The notes beneath the pieces are model-generated. The model had not been told where the DNA came from, did no database searches, and saw only the letters and a program-made list of their open reading frames with translations. This document shows, piece after piece, positions 11,576-24,310 of a stretch of 64,000 bases of DNA (the stretch's first letter is position 1; every line of letters starts with the position of its first letter). The stretch covers positions 10,613,952 through 10,677,951 of the forward strand of contig VZDJ01007755.1 in NCBI GenBank assembly GCA_008694505.1, in the 5' to 3' direction. Position numbers and translations under genes: made by a program. Origin of the DNA: Cyanoderma ruficeps (taxonomy: Eukaryota; Chordata; Aves; Passeriformes; Timaliidae).

Positions 11576-13094
11576 AACATCATGCTCAACAAGAATACTA
11601 TAGAGAATATTTGAGGTTGATTAACCTAAGTTAGTCATCAGTAATGATAAAGAGTTATAATGGAAGGTCTTATAATAAACATTAAATGGGATAACTCCTA
11701 TTGCTGTTGAATTTAACTAACTGGTCAGTACTTCTAAATTGAGTTATAATGACTTAAAGAATTTTTAATGGTATTGATGACACTGGCAACACTCAATCAG
11801 TTAAAAGAACTGGGAAGAGCTGAAATAGATGTACTTCCGCTAGAACCTAGTGAAGGAACCATTTTAGAAGGATCACATGTGGATAAAATTAGGAAAAACA
11901 TCTGCTCTTAGAAGAGCGAAAATGAAGGCAGAAAAGCAGAGGTGTGAAAACATTCAAGCAGGTGACAGGCAGTAAGAGCAGGATCATATGGATTATTTAG
12001 TAAACACTGTGAGCAGTTCCACCCTTCTTTCAGTGTGCCCACCTCCTGCCTTAATTATACCGTGGGAGCAGCAATGACTAAGGAAGATACTATTTGCATC
12101 ACAGTTCTGCTAACCTTCAGCTAATAAACAGGATTAAAATTACTTTCCATAGCTCTAATAGCAAATAATTACAGATCCAGTTTAGCAGACAGAAAACACC
12201 TCCAAAAACATACTGACATACTGTTGATGTACACAAGAAGAGAAGGCCACTGCATTTGTAAAATTGGTCACTGCATTTTTTAAATTGTTCAAATATCCAT
12301 AGCTGAGAATGAGAAATTAGATTGAAAAAGCAAAATTTTAGTTTTGCAAATCTCAATTCTACTGATTTTTCATTCTCTGAAAATACCAGGACACTTGTTC
12401 TGCCTGATTTCCCTGCTTTCTTCTATGCTGCTTTTCCTGCTTATGTAATAGAGAATAGAACTGTAAGAAAACATTTATCTTTATATAGCTTACTGCCTAC
12501 AATTACAAAAGATTTGGACTGGTTGTAATGTTACGAACTGAAAGGTTTGGCCTTCCTTTGATTCCTGTCATATTAAACAAAATATTATCCAGCACAAAGA
12601 AAGAGGTAGAATTTAACTACGCAATTATCCATATTTTAAAAATTTGGGCTCTAGATAGTTCTCCCTTCACATATTGAATAAAGCAGTAGGCTATCTAACC
12701 TGCATCTGTGCACTTACTGATGAAAAGTGCACTGCTGCTTTCAGTGAATAAAGCATAAAGCATGTTTTCATCTGAATATGAGGGAGAATCATCACCTCCT
12801 TGGCTTATACTTTCATGCCACAGTTCTGATCATCAGAGATACCAAAGTTAGAGATCAGTCGGCCCAAGCGCACATTGCTGTTGGCAGTGTTCGAATGTTT
12901 AGATGATTATAGATCTCTTTCCACAATAATCCCTTACAATGTAAGTCTGTTGTGACTCCAAGGTGTATCTTGAAGCTCATCATTCTTATCTAGGGGCACC
13001 AAATAAAATTAAGCTTCCCTTTTCTAATCTAGGCTCTTAGCCAAAACTTAAAGGCAAGCTGATTTTTTCTGTCACCGCAGAGAAGCTGGTGATG
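11576..13094. other. Unique sequence
   Basis: No repeat, RNA or gene is recognised. Two overlapping frames of 68-79 codons at 12117-12528 lie on opposite strands and lack any motif. Confidence 0.45.
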
Positions 13095-13099
13095 GTGTC

Positions 13100-13630
13100 T
13101 GTAGTGGTTTGAAAACAAACCCAGTGAGAGGCTCCAAGTCAGAAAATATAATTTAATAAGAAGAAAGAAAAAAAGGTAGAATAAAAATAAATCAAATAAT
13201 ACAAAAGACCACTGACAGAGTCAGAATACAACCTGATCCAGGTGATGGAAGCAGTCCAGATGAGGTGGTTTTCCTGAAGCAGTGATCCCGTAGAAAGGTC
13301 TGGTAGCTCCAGTCCTCTGGGAAATCCAGTGGGTAAGGGCTGCCCAAATCCCAGATTATATCCAGGTGAGAATGCCTGGCTTCTCCCCCCCTGGGCGGAG
13401 CATCTCACAGTGAGTGAGTCATACAGGAGAGTCTTTGATGGCCCATTAGCGAGAGATTGTTCTCGGAGGCAGTTATCTATGAGTCATACAGTAAAGCATC
13501 TGATGGGCCATTAACAGAAGATAGTCCAGGGGGAGGGGGCCTGGGAAACACTGCTCCAACAATTGGATTCAACAGTTCGTGAAGATGGTGATAGAATACT
13601 TTTGCATATTCTATACTACAATCCAGGACA
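13100..13630 (-). mobile_element. Solo LTR, ERVL-like, 531 bp
   Basis: It begins TGTAGTGGTTTG and ends ATCCAGGACA. The flanks are GTGTC (13095-13099) and GTGTT (13631-13635), a 5-bp target duplication with one mismatch. The minus orientation is suggested by GGATATAATCTGGG (TATA-like) and a downstream ATTAAA when read on the minus strand. It is related to the 6551-7238 LTR through the shared block at about 13361-13405, but the termini differ, so they are probably two subfamilies. The overlapping frames of 61-89 codons here are made by the LTR. No internal region is attached. Confidence 0.75.
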
Positions 13631-13635
13631 GTGTT

Positions 13636-14639
13636 CGACATCTGTGAAGCTCTATTTCTTTTAAAATAGTGCACAGCACTGTTTTTCCTGAAAATACACA
13701 AAACCGCCAATAAATTGAAGGCACTTTATTTGCCTATAATGCTTGCTTACAGTACATTTCCAAATGGGTATTAATAAAAAGGCAGCAAAAATATTTGATA
13801 TATGTGTTCCTTTCCTCTGGCTAACAGCAATTTGCATTTTAGAAACAAAACCAAAAAAGTATTGGCATCATTTCCCTATTATAAGCACCATAGATTTCAC
13901 ACACAATATGACACTACAACATACTACATGCATGATGTAAACATCATGCATGTAGAATGATCACTGAACTCACAGGTAAGAACTTCTACAATGTAATAAG
14001 TTTCATGTAATTAATTTACATTATTTCCCTCTTCTAACTTTTCTCCTGTTTAGATAACTGAGATGACTGCCTCAAACCTTTTAAAGAAAATAGAAGCTAT
14101 TTAAATTACTGTAATTTTTTGTATATTTCATGCACAGTTTTGTCCAATGACATTGGATTTGGAGATACAAGACTAAATATATGTTTCAAAGCAAAGTGTC
14201 TTTTCCATCACTCCTGGACTAAAATAAAAAGTAATTGTAACACTATGCAATTACATTTTACTAATATTTGGCTCTTTGCGGCAATATGTTTTGTCTCTAT
14301 TAGTTAGCTGATCATATAATTCAACCATTTAAACTGCACTTATTCTACACAATAAATGGCAGAAAACAGCAGTTTGGCGATCTCAGTCAAAATTTCAAAC
14401 TTGCAGCTGCTCATGAAAAGGAATAGATTCATTACTTTTGAAGGCTACCTGACTCATCACATTAAGGGAAGGAAAATCAAATTGGTTATATAACCTGGAA
14501 TCTTCTACTTGCAGCCAAATTGTCCTTGGAAATATACTGAAGAAATGATGACTCTATTATTTGATTAGGTATTATTTAACATGCTGTGGAGACACAGCAA
14601 GTGCAACTTTCACTGAATCATTGTTTGTCAGAAAAGAGG
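13636..14639. other. Unique AT-rich sequence with one perfect palindrome
   Basis: No repeat family is recognised. The main feature is the inverted repeat at 13924-13955. Confidence 0.45.
13924..13955. repeat. Perfect inverted repeat, 15-bp arms with a 2-bp centre
   Basis: The left arm CTACATGCATGATGT (13924-13938) is exactly complementary to ACATCATGCATGTAG (13941-13955), with AA between. It could form a cruciform or a tight hairpin in RNA. No gene or terminator context is visible. Confidence 0.85.
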
Positions 14640-15328
14640 AAGAGTATCTTTGGTCATAGGCCTGCCAAGTTGTGAAGAGGGCTTAAAAATAATGTTGCCG
14701 AAGGAGAGGAACTCACTCCATCTCACTCTTGCCAGTTTGATGCCAGTGCCAGCAGGAGATGGCCAGAGCCTGGAGAGGGACCACAGAATCAGCGGGAGGG
14801 CACCAGCTGCAAAAGAGAAGCACAAAGGAATTCCAGCCACTCCAGAGAATAAGATGGCTTCATCAGAAACCCAACTTAAATTTCTCTGTGGAAAGGAACC
14901 TAGCATGAAGAAGAAACAACAAGAAAAGCTTCTTCTATAGGTATAGTGGTGATAAAAGGAAGACCTGAGAAAATGTGAGCCCTTTTCAGTAAGAAATTGG
15001 AGCCCAGGTTACTCAGGATAAGGAGAAGGCTGAGGTACTCAATGACTTTTTCTATTGGTCTTCAACAGCAAGTGCTTCAGCTGCACCACTCAAGTCACAG
15101 AAGGCACAGGCAGGAACTGGGAGAAAACAGAAGCACCCACTGCAGGAGAAGATCAGGTCTGAGAATATTTAAGGCAAGATAAGAACATTGAAAGGTGCAG
15201 AAGTCCATAGGACCTAAGGGAACCCACTGATAAAGTGGCTAAGCCACTCTCCATCATCATTGAGAAGTCACAGCAGTGGCTACTGGTGAACTGGTGAAGT
15301 TCCTACTGATTGGAAAAGGGAAAATATT
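14640..15328 (+). mobile_element. CR1 LINE, 5' portion of an interrupted copy
   Basis: This is the upstream part of one CR1 copy whose downstream part resumes at 15756. It includes the CR1 segment in which a reading frame once passed through words such as AGAATAAGATGGC and AGGTACTCAATGACTTTTT. It then runs into the reverse-transcriptase region up to GTTCCTACTGATTGG. The frames of 61-96 codons here are decayed pieces of CR1 coding sequence with stops between them. The left edge is approximate. CR1 encodes a reverse transcriptase with an endonuclease; this copy cannot make either. Confidence 0.75.
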
Positions 15329-15755
15329 GTTGCAACAGCCCTCTTGTTAGAAAATAGAAACAAGCAGAGACGCAGACTCTTTGTTTATCACAGCAGAGAA
15401 AGGGTCCTGGTTTATTCCTCTTTACAGCTCAGCAATCCTGACTCCAATCATTCACTGACTCTGGCTGCAGCAAGCTCCTACTGTAGGTTTCCCTTGCAGC
15501 CTCTGGCTACTGGTTATTTCTTGCTAAACTCTGACTGCAGGCTTTTACCTGGCTAGAGTGTAACTGGCTAGACCCAGACTGACCTCACAGCAGTGATTCT
15601 CTCTCCCCAGGATCCTTCTCCTTCATGATCCCCTCACTAGCTAACCCACTCCCCTTTTATCACACTTATGTTTATTGGATATAGCTGTGACTCATCAGGG
15701 GCAAGGCTGTATTGGTAATTAACACAGCTGGTACTTATCAGGGACTAGGTCACCT
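15329..15755 (-). mobile_element. LTR inserted into a CR1 copy, 427 bp
   Basis: CR1 sequence stops at ATATT (15324-15328) and resumes at a second ATATT (15756-15760), so the inserted segment is bounded by a 5-bp duplication. Inside, read on the minus strand, there is GATAAAAGGGGAG (TATA box), then AATAAA within GAATAAACCAGG, then a U5-like stretch ending near TGTTGCAACA. That is the order expected of an LTR. The base assignment at the junction is ambiguous by one, because LTRs normally begin TG and the duplication can be read as ATAT or ATATT. The 70-codon plus-strand frame at 15344-15556 is a shadow. Confidence 0.75.
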
Positions 15756-16397
15756 ATATTCCCTTTTCCTAAAAAAGATAACCTACATATTTAAAAACAG
15801 AAAAGGAAGACACAGGGAAATACAGACCACTCAGTCTTACCTCTGTGCCTGGCAAGATCATGGAGCAGATCCCTCTGTACACCAAGCCAACCATAATCTG
15901 CACTATATCTGAAGAAGTGTGACCATGGGGTCAAGGGAGGTAATTTTCCCCCTCTACTCTGCTCCTGTGAGACCCTACCTGGAATACTGCATCCAGTTCT
16001 GGGTCTCTGAACATAGGAAGGACATGGATCTGCTGGATTGACTGAATCCAGAGAAGGGCCACATGATTATCAAAGAGATAGACACCTCTCCTATGAAAAC
16101 AGGTGGGGCCAGTTGGGGCTATTCAGCCTGGAGAAGAGAGAGGTGCCATCACAGGGGCAAAGCAGAAGGACAAGTCAAGTGATTAAAGTTGACATGTAGG
16201 AATTTTCAAGTAGATATAAGAAAAAAGAAAAAAAATTACTATAAAGTTGGTCAAACCCAGGAAGAGGCTACTCAGAGGAGCCAAAGAATTCATATTCCTG
16301 GTACAAGAAGGTTACCTTCTTTAACTTGATTTCTTTGGAGTAGAGGTTGCACTGGATAACCTCTAGAGGTCTCTCCCAACCTAGATAATTCTAAAAC
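15756..16397 (+). mobile_element. CR1 LINE, 3' portion of the interrupted copy
   Basis: This resumes the CR1 split at 15329. It includes CCTCTGTGCCTGGCAAGATC and the words for GATCATGGAGCAGATCCC. It then jumps, near 15905-15950, to the later part around GACCCTACCTGGAATACTGC, so a piece of the reverse-transcriptase region is missing. It continues through the C-terminal part and the 3' UTR, ending in a degraded tail AACCTAGATAATTCTAAAAC. An A-rich tract at about 16220-16240 interrupts it. The copy is dead. Confidence 0.8.
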
Positions 16398-19300
16398 AGT
16401 TATGGACATCATAAATAGCACCTTGAAAAGTAGCTGCTACAGGAAGTACTTTATCTGTGGTTTCATAGGCCTTGACATCCAGTTTATACATGGATACTTC
16501 TACTACTGCTTCAGTCTCTTCTGGGTAGTCAAAAGTGCGACTAATTGGGTTCTCTCTTTACCACAACCAGCTGAACACAGCTCAGAAGTTGCTCTATGAC
16601 AGAATGAACCTAGAAAACGAGGCTAAAGAAAGTTCTGCAAAAAATGCATCCTGTTCATTTACACTCTATATAATTTTAAACATCGCTCTATCAAAGCTTT
16701 GCCAATAGTCTTGTTGCTGATAACTACCTCCAAACTTTTTAAAAGAAGCTTTTCAACCAGCCCACCTTAGTCCATGTCCAAGTGAACTTTCTGATCATTT
16801 CACAGTTTAGATGCAGATACAGGCAACAATTTGCCTTCCTGTAAGCAGTGAGATTGAGAAAATGAAAGAATGAGAATTTATTTGCATTAAAGCAGTTAGT
16901 CATAAGCATTGTTTGCCTAATATGACTTTGTAAGCGCATCCACATGCTAAACACAAGAATTTTCTTTTGATCCTGTAAACATTTCACTGTCAGCTGCAAT
17001 ATGGGCTATATTAAATTACTTGACTGAAAAGGAGTTCAAATACTCCAGAACGTATGTCCTTGTAGTAACATCCATAAGGAATCTTTGTACTTCAGATAAT
17101 CCTCTCCATTCCTATAGATGATAAAATTTGCAGCAAAGAGAAAAAAGCATGATGTGATAAGTGCCACGAGCAGGGTGGTTTTGATTTATTCCTCCTCTCC
17201 CTTCATCTTCCTATCTGACTTCTCTCTGGATAACAGCTGCACTCCCAGATGATGCACTGTTGGCGCTGCTCTTAACAGAGCTTTCTCAAATGCTCCATAA
17301 AGGCAGGAAAGCCATCTGCAGGAATTATGAACAGATGATCCATGGCAGAATGTTCACGCTTGAGGTTGACATTGCAAAGTAGACAAATGAACCATGTGGC
17401 CACTAAGTTCTTACTTTTGCTTATGCTTATGCTTTACTTTCCTGATGCTTAGATGGTGTTCTGATGCTGCCACATACAGATTTAAGAGTGCTATGGTATT
17501 CAGGGACTCCTCTTTTGACTCCCAGTTACCCCACTTGCAATTTCTGGTTTGATTCTTCCTGGCATGAGTTCTCCATATATCCTTATTAACAAACTATCAA
17601 ATACCTATAAGTGTATATACATATATACCTATCTTATTAAGTCAGTGCAAGCTGCAATTGGGCTGTGAAATGAATAAAACTTGTTAAAGTTCCCAGAAAA
17701 TATGATTTAATTAATAGTTTTCTGCAAGAGGGCTAGAATAGCAGTAGTTGTTCATTTTTCCTCCTAGCAATGTGAACAAAATTGCTCTAATTGTTTTGAT
17801 TAGACAAGATATTTTCTAGCACAACCTATCAGCTACTCTCGAGCTACCAGAATAAAGGGAAAAGACAGAAAATTGACCTGCTACCCTGATGCCAGACCTT
17901 TCCTTCAGAGAAAGCCAGAATGGAGTCCTGCATTTTAAGCTAATTTCAGTTCTAAATCTGTCCTGGTTTAAAAGCATACAACTGAACAAAACAGAGTAGC
18001 CCAGTTGTCTTAGCATTTCAATTTTGTTGAAAGGACTTTTAGTAATACAGCAAATCAAGACAGAGAAAAGTACTCGGTATTCTTCTTTTCAAAGTCTGTG
18101 CTTTCTGTATTGCCATAGCTTTGGAATCCTCCTCAACTAATAAGCAGTGCCACATCACCATTTTTTACTTAATCTCAATTTTTGTGGTTTGCCCGCTTGA
18201 GTTCAGAGAGCCCCAGAGCCTAAAAGTTTATTATGTAGATAATCTTTAAGAAAAAAACATAATTCATGGCAAATAGCTTTTAGAGTGGAAGTATTTCTAT
18301 TTAAACATAAAAAAGAGCCTTGAAATCTGGCTAAATAGCTCAGTGGTTTGGGTTCTCTTTATTTCTTAGAATATCTAGACAGATTCCATGTAACTTGATG
18401 ATTCAAAGAGTGAGGGACCTATTTCAATAAAACTAAAAGGTTACTTGGTTTTTGAAAATTTAAATATTCATATACCTCACTTTATTAAAGAGCTCAGAGA
18501 TATAAGTCAAAAGTTGTAATAAAATCACATCTGAAATTATCTGAAGATGTGCATTAAGCAAGTGAAGATACTCCAAAAAAATCTGAATTTATGAATTTAG
18601 GTGGGTTTTTATACATTGAGGTTGTTCACTATTTTTCACATTTAAAAACTTGCCTATGTGAAGTGTAGATGCAGGGTTGGAGATTTAGTGTACTGAGCAA
18701 ACAATTAACAGCAGCAATCCTGTCTACAAAATTTCTTCAAAATAATTAACCATTCTTTCAAGGAATATAAACATAATAATACAAAGAACATACAGTTATA
18801 GTATTGGTGAAGGAAATAGATGTTACTCCTTCAAGCTCTGGATTTTTTAATTAAAAAAAAACTCTGTAAAATTATACAAAATATCATATTCATCTCATCT
18901 GAGATATACATGTAGTACTTCCTGCACATTCTTACTAGCTTCCTATCAATCTACTTTGTTTCCTTAGCACATCTGCTTAATAAGATTTACTATTTTTTCA
19001 GTTGTTTAAGAATGAAACCTATGTTTGCAATAGGAAAGTGTGCTAGCAGTTTTTGCTGCACTGTGGCTTTAATGAATCACAATTCATTTTATCTTCTGAC
19101 TACTATTCAATGATATCCATGAAAGAACTGCTTTTCCTCTTCACTCATTTTAAGGGATGGAACTGAGAGGATATTATGGAACTAGTTTTAGTTCAACTGA
19201 AAGGTTAGCAAAGAGCAGGCTGTCAAATTTGATCTAACAAGCACCTGGCCTGTAGGAGACTGGGGATTTTCAAGACATTAATTTATGTTAAACAGCTTAA

Positions 19301-21360
19301 ACCAGGTCCAGCAACAGGTATAACATGCTATAACTTAAGACTTTTATTTTTCCCTGCTGACATATTTTTATTTTTCGTAACAAAGTATTTATTCAGCTAT
19401 AGTAGGAGGTGCTGTCACTCACTGACTGCAGCGGCCACATGAAAAAGAAAACTAGAAAGTCACCTGCTTTTTTCAGCAATAATTGAATATAATCCACTCA
19501 CTACAAAAACAAACAACTGTTGCAAGGTGAGAATGAGAAATCTATTTCAAAATGCCCTACAGCCTTGTAGCTAAGGTGATGACATTAACAAATAAGGGCT
19601 TGATTGTCTTAGGAGGGAATTCAAGCCCAAATCTTTCCCTTTACATCCCAGATGTCGGAGAAATTATCTATAAATAATGTCAGAAAGTTTCTCCTGTTGC
19701 AGTAGAGAAGGGCAATTAACCTGACTTACACACAGACTCAAGAACAAAATTTAGTCCTGGATCCCAAATGGAGGACAGCTAGTTCTGTTGATTTAGGTAG
19801 GCAACATGCTGAGTCAGTTCTCTTAGAAAAATCTCGTGCTCTGAGTTTTCTTTTGAGAGGTTTCCCTAATTAATTTACATTCCATTACTGATTCTAGTTT
19901 CCTTTGGTTTGAGTTATATGAAAAGAAGGAAAAGAGGTTTGTTTGGCTAGGTTCTGTTCACTGTTCGCTGAAGTAATGTGGCACTACACAACATACCTTG
20001 TTCCCATCTCTCTATTTATCTCTATTTTCTACTCCCCAGACAAGCACATCTAAATTATTGAAAACTATGACAAATTTTTAGACTTTTAAATTATACATTA
20101 TAATTTGAGTTCTTGGTCAACATGGATTTTTCATTTATGAATTTCCCTGGTGATTTTTGGCATGAGCAGAGGCTCAACATGGACTTTTTTGTGATTCTCA
20201 CCTAAAATACTTTCACAAATAATGTTATTGACACCAGTCGGTTTAGCCTAAGAAAGGAAAAAAAAAAAAAAAAACCAAAAAAACAAGACATTTTACCTAG
20301 AATGCCAAAGCAGGTATTAGAATATACTCCAAAAGAGTTATGCAAGGGAACATTTAAAAGTTATGAAATACCAATGGAAGAGGGTTGGGTTCTTTATTTC
20401 CTTGCTACATTAACACTAAGTTACACTATCTTTCCAAAAGTACTAGTAACTCAAAAAAGCAGAAATAAAGGAGGATGTGCCATATTTCCACATCTACCAG
20501 CCTCATCTGGTTTCTAGATTGAATCTGTGCAACACAGGGACACATTAAGACCAAATCAGAAGTTACTAATAATTCACTGGACTTGTTTGAGGGTAAATTT
20601 CTAAATCCAGAAAGATGAGCAAATATATTTAACCAATAACAAAGCTCCCAATAAGTTTTTAAGACACCATAACTATTACAAGAAAACCCAAAAACCAGCT
20701 GCATAACCACTTTTAGCCTCCTCAGAAAATATTTCATTTCAGTTCTGAAAGGAACATTTTCTTCTTTTAACACATCATAATTTAGCTTTCCTTAGAGAGG
20801 CATGTTGTTGCAGGTCAGATAGAGATCATGTTACTCATTAAATATGCTTGATGGTGACATCATGAGCACATTCAATCACAAAGTTTTAAGTACTTGCATT
20901 TCATCAAGCATCATTTTGGGAACTAACAACCCTTCATTTCAGCACTTCAAAAGTCAGTTTTTCATTCCATGCTGTGTGAACAAATGTTCCTGTTCTTAGC
21001 CACTGGCAACATTCGGGACTGTGGTGCAACATATCATATAGTTAAAAGTCCTCATCTGTTATGCCCAGTATGACCCTGGGAGAATTATTGATGTGGTGAC
21101 AGCTCAAAATTTTATTCTCACCCTTCCTGTGTAACATCAAACTCATTATGAATTTTTAAAAGCAACATACTCACATCTATGTCTAGGGCAGAGTAGGTTA
21201 ATTTGAAATTATCAAATCAACTTACATTACCTAAGGACAGAGGTTTGATATTCCTGGAATGAGAAATTATCTTGCTTTACTTGGGTCTTGAGATACTACT
21301 GTAACTCAAATTTTTACTTCTCTTTCAATGAATCATCCCTGACTTAGAAGTCTCTGTTGA
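16398..21360. other. Unique AT-rich sequence, about 5 kb
   Basis: No transposon is recognised. There is a 17-base A run at 20258-20274. A minus-strand frame of 115 codons at 20426-20773 and several shorter ones lack motifs. A minus-strand stretch at about 17272-17421 is noted among the findings. Confidence 0.45.
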
Positions 21361-21840
21361 CATAAGAAGGACATGGATCTCTTAGAACAAGTCCAGAGGA
21401 GAGCCACAAAGATGATTAGAGGATTGGAGCACTTCTTCTATGAAGACAGGCAGAGAGAGTTGGGGTTGTTCAGCCTGGAGAGGAAAAAACTCCAGGGAGA
21501 CCTTAGAGCAGCCTTCCAGTATCTAAACGGGCTACAAGAGACCAGGAGAGGAGCTTTTTACAAGGACATGTAGAGATAGAACAAGGGGCAAATTGCTTCA
21601 AACTCAGGGAGGGTAGGTTTAGATTAAATATTAGGAGGAAGCATTTTTCTTTGTTATGGCAAGACACCGAAAGAGCCTTCCCAGGGAGGTTGTGGATGCC
21701 TCATCTCTGGAAGTGTTCAAGACCAGGCTGGATTGGACTCTGAGTACTCTGGTCTAGTGGAGGGTACCCCTGCCCATGGCGGCTGGGTTGGAGATGGTTC
21801 AAGATCCTTTCCAAACCAGACCCTTCTATTTCACTTTATG
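21361..21840 (+). mobile_element. CR1 LINE fragment including the reverse-transcriptase C-terminus
   Basis: The open frame near the start gives [18 protein letters not shown] and then an ELGLFSLE block, the familiar C-terminal end of the CR1 ORF2 protein (reverse transcriptase). It is followed by the 3' UTR. The UTR contains TTCCCAGGGAGGTTGTGGATG and CCAAACCAGACCCTTCTATTT and ends in a decayed tail. This is a 5'-truncated copy of about 480 bp. The frame stops well short of a full ORF2, so it is not functional. Confidence 0.92.
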
Positions 21841-24310
21841 GTAATAAACACTGAAGAGGTATAGAATTTGCTTATTCCAGGTCACTTTATGACAAATAAC
21901 TAATTGAGCAATACTTACACAGAATATATTGTCCTTACACAGTAGGTGTTGGAGAATAAATTATCCTACTTGCAACACTCAGGATACACATGAGCCAACA
22001 AGGATTTCATTTCAGTTTCAGATCTTCCTTTCTATTTCATCACACTATTACACTCCCAGATAATGAAGAAATAAAATCGTTGAAGAGCACGGTCTTTTTG
22101 TATTAATTTACTTGTTAATTAAGTTACTGCAGTAAATGCTTACTTAATTACGTTCTCCCACGTACATTATTCCTTGTTATAAACATTTCTTCTGACTTCT
22201 GTTCCAAATAAAGTTATAGCTGTCTTGCCTTGCCTCAAAAAATAGGTTCCAAAGAGCTTCTCCCAGTGTTCTGGTGCTCTGGTGTATTTAATGATGACAA
22301 TTTAAATGAAAGCACATAGAAAGCCAAGGTAACTATCTGAAGTAGGAGTTTACAGACATATTAGAGAGATTATGTTCCCCCTGAGATTTGAATGCTTCTC
22401 TGTTCCTCGGACCAATCTGAATTTGTAATCTGAGTTCTCATCTTCAGGTGAGCATCCTAAAATAAGACCAGCTAAGGACGAGATATGCATGAGATGTTTG
22501 CTATGTTGAAGTTGTTCCTATCTGTAAAATTAACAAATATGTCTGGAAGAGAGTGAAATTCTCCAAAACTGAAGGCTCTGGTGCTATTCATTACTCCGGT
22601 GAATTTTTGTTTATGTGAAGCATAACATTGTCACAGAAAAGACAAGAAAATGTTTTGGTTTGGGGTTTTTTTGTTTCCTTGTTTTCTAAAATGCCTTATA
22701 ATTACAGAGTGAGTATCAGGAGCAGGAATTAAAGATGCACTCTTAATTCCAGGTGTTAGAGTGCTTTAACCCAGGAGACTTCAGTTGGAAGGATATTATG
22801 CTCCCTGTTCCATCAGTTTTCTTGTAGTACATTAGTATTTTTCTACTTCTTGTTCTTTGCATTTTAGTGTTACCCACAAATAGAAGCCACCCAAATACCT
22901 GAGGCAGAAAGGAAATGTACTTTAAAAATCCAAGTTTTGTTTGGATTAAAGATGCAAACTTAAAGAATACAAAGAAGAGAAAGGGGGAAAGAGGATTTGC
23001 AGAAGGATTTTCACAATTTTCCACAGCCTTCTGAACATGTCAGAAAGAAAGAGCATAGCTTCAAACATAACAGAGAAAAAATTAGTCACTGATATGTTTC
23101 CATTCTATAAAGACAATTTTTGGGATCTCTATATCATGAATTATCACTGTTGTGTATAACAACTGCAATTTACTCTCTATATTTTCCTATGTTTCTAAGA
23201 AAAAACATGGACAAAAGGATGACTACCCACCTTGGTTATGTCCAAGGACTGAGAGAAGCAGTCATGAATCTTAGATTAGCAATTCATAGATGAAGATATC
23301 ATTCAACCATAGGAAGTAGATTTCTGACTTGTCAAATCAAAACCCTTAACAGGCAGGTATGCTCCATAAATAAAGAGGAATAAAGGGGAGATATGACAGA
23401 ATGAAAGGTGATTGCACTGTTGGAAATCTAAATAACTGCTTGCAACCTAGAGACCAGGGAATGGGTTAGCAACCTGTTTTTGTTAAAGCCTGTGTAGGTA
23501 ATACCATGGCAATTTCATAGTCAAAGGATTTCACTTTTCATGGTTGATGATCTACAGCCTCTGATGCTTTACACAAACACAGACCAAAAAGTTACGGATT
23601 AAAGTAAAGAAGACCTTTTATTTAGACCAGTCTGATAGAAAGTCATGCTATTCATTTTGTTAGATGCCAGAACCAATAAACCCTGAAACATTAATCACCC
23701 TAGAACACTGAATTTAAGACTTTGCTCGTATTTGGTTAGCTACCGCACATGCAATAAGTAAATATAGACAAAAGAACTAATAGAATGTTTCTTCTAAAGG
23801 GTTTCATAGTCCAACATTTCTAAATACCAAATTAATACAAACACAATATAGTCAAGGTAGCTCAGCAATTTATTTAACATTTTCAGTTAGACTAAATGAA
23901 GAACATGACCTTTAAAGCTGTTGGTCCAGAACACACCCTCTAGCCATGTTATTTTTTACTTATTGTGTTCTTCTTATGGTCAAAATCCCTTCTGAAATAC
24001 TTTTCCACACTAATTTACTAATTAGGTACAGTTAAGAAAAACATCCGTACCTGGGGATTTTAAATACTCCCATGCTATTGTCACACGTAGAGTCCTCCAT
24101 CTGCAGCCAGCCATATATCCATTAGTTCTGTTGAGTGTATTTCTGTATAGTGGATGAATTTGGGTTGTTTGTCATTTGCACTTGAATCCTAAAGTACAAT
24201 TATTTCATTCATCTTTTTTATTCAACCTCTGATGAAGTTCTGCTGAGATAATCTTTTAAGCCTCTTTTCCCCTCCTCAGGTATAGCTACCATAACAATAC
24301 TTAGCAATTG
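21841..24310. other. Unique sequence
   Basis: No repeat, RNA or gene is recognised. The 93-codon minus frame at 22743-23024 shows only low-complexity hydrophobic stretches. Confidence 0.45.

Noticed and set aside
12860..12910. GTTCGAAT as a tRNA B-box
   Set aside because: No cloverleaf can be drawn around it and no A-box lies at the right distance.
17955..17995. TGTCCTGGTTTAAAAG as an LTR start
   Set aside because: No LTR body, TATA or polyadenylation signal follows and no partner end is seen. It is a short chance match.
20426..20773. 115-codon minus-strand frame as a gene
   Set aside because: It is AT-rich and hydrophobic with no motif, and a plus-strand frame of 71 codons overlaps it. 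It fits chance.
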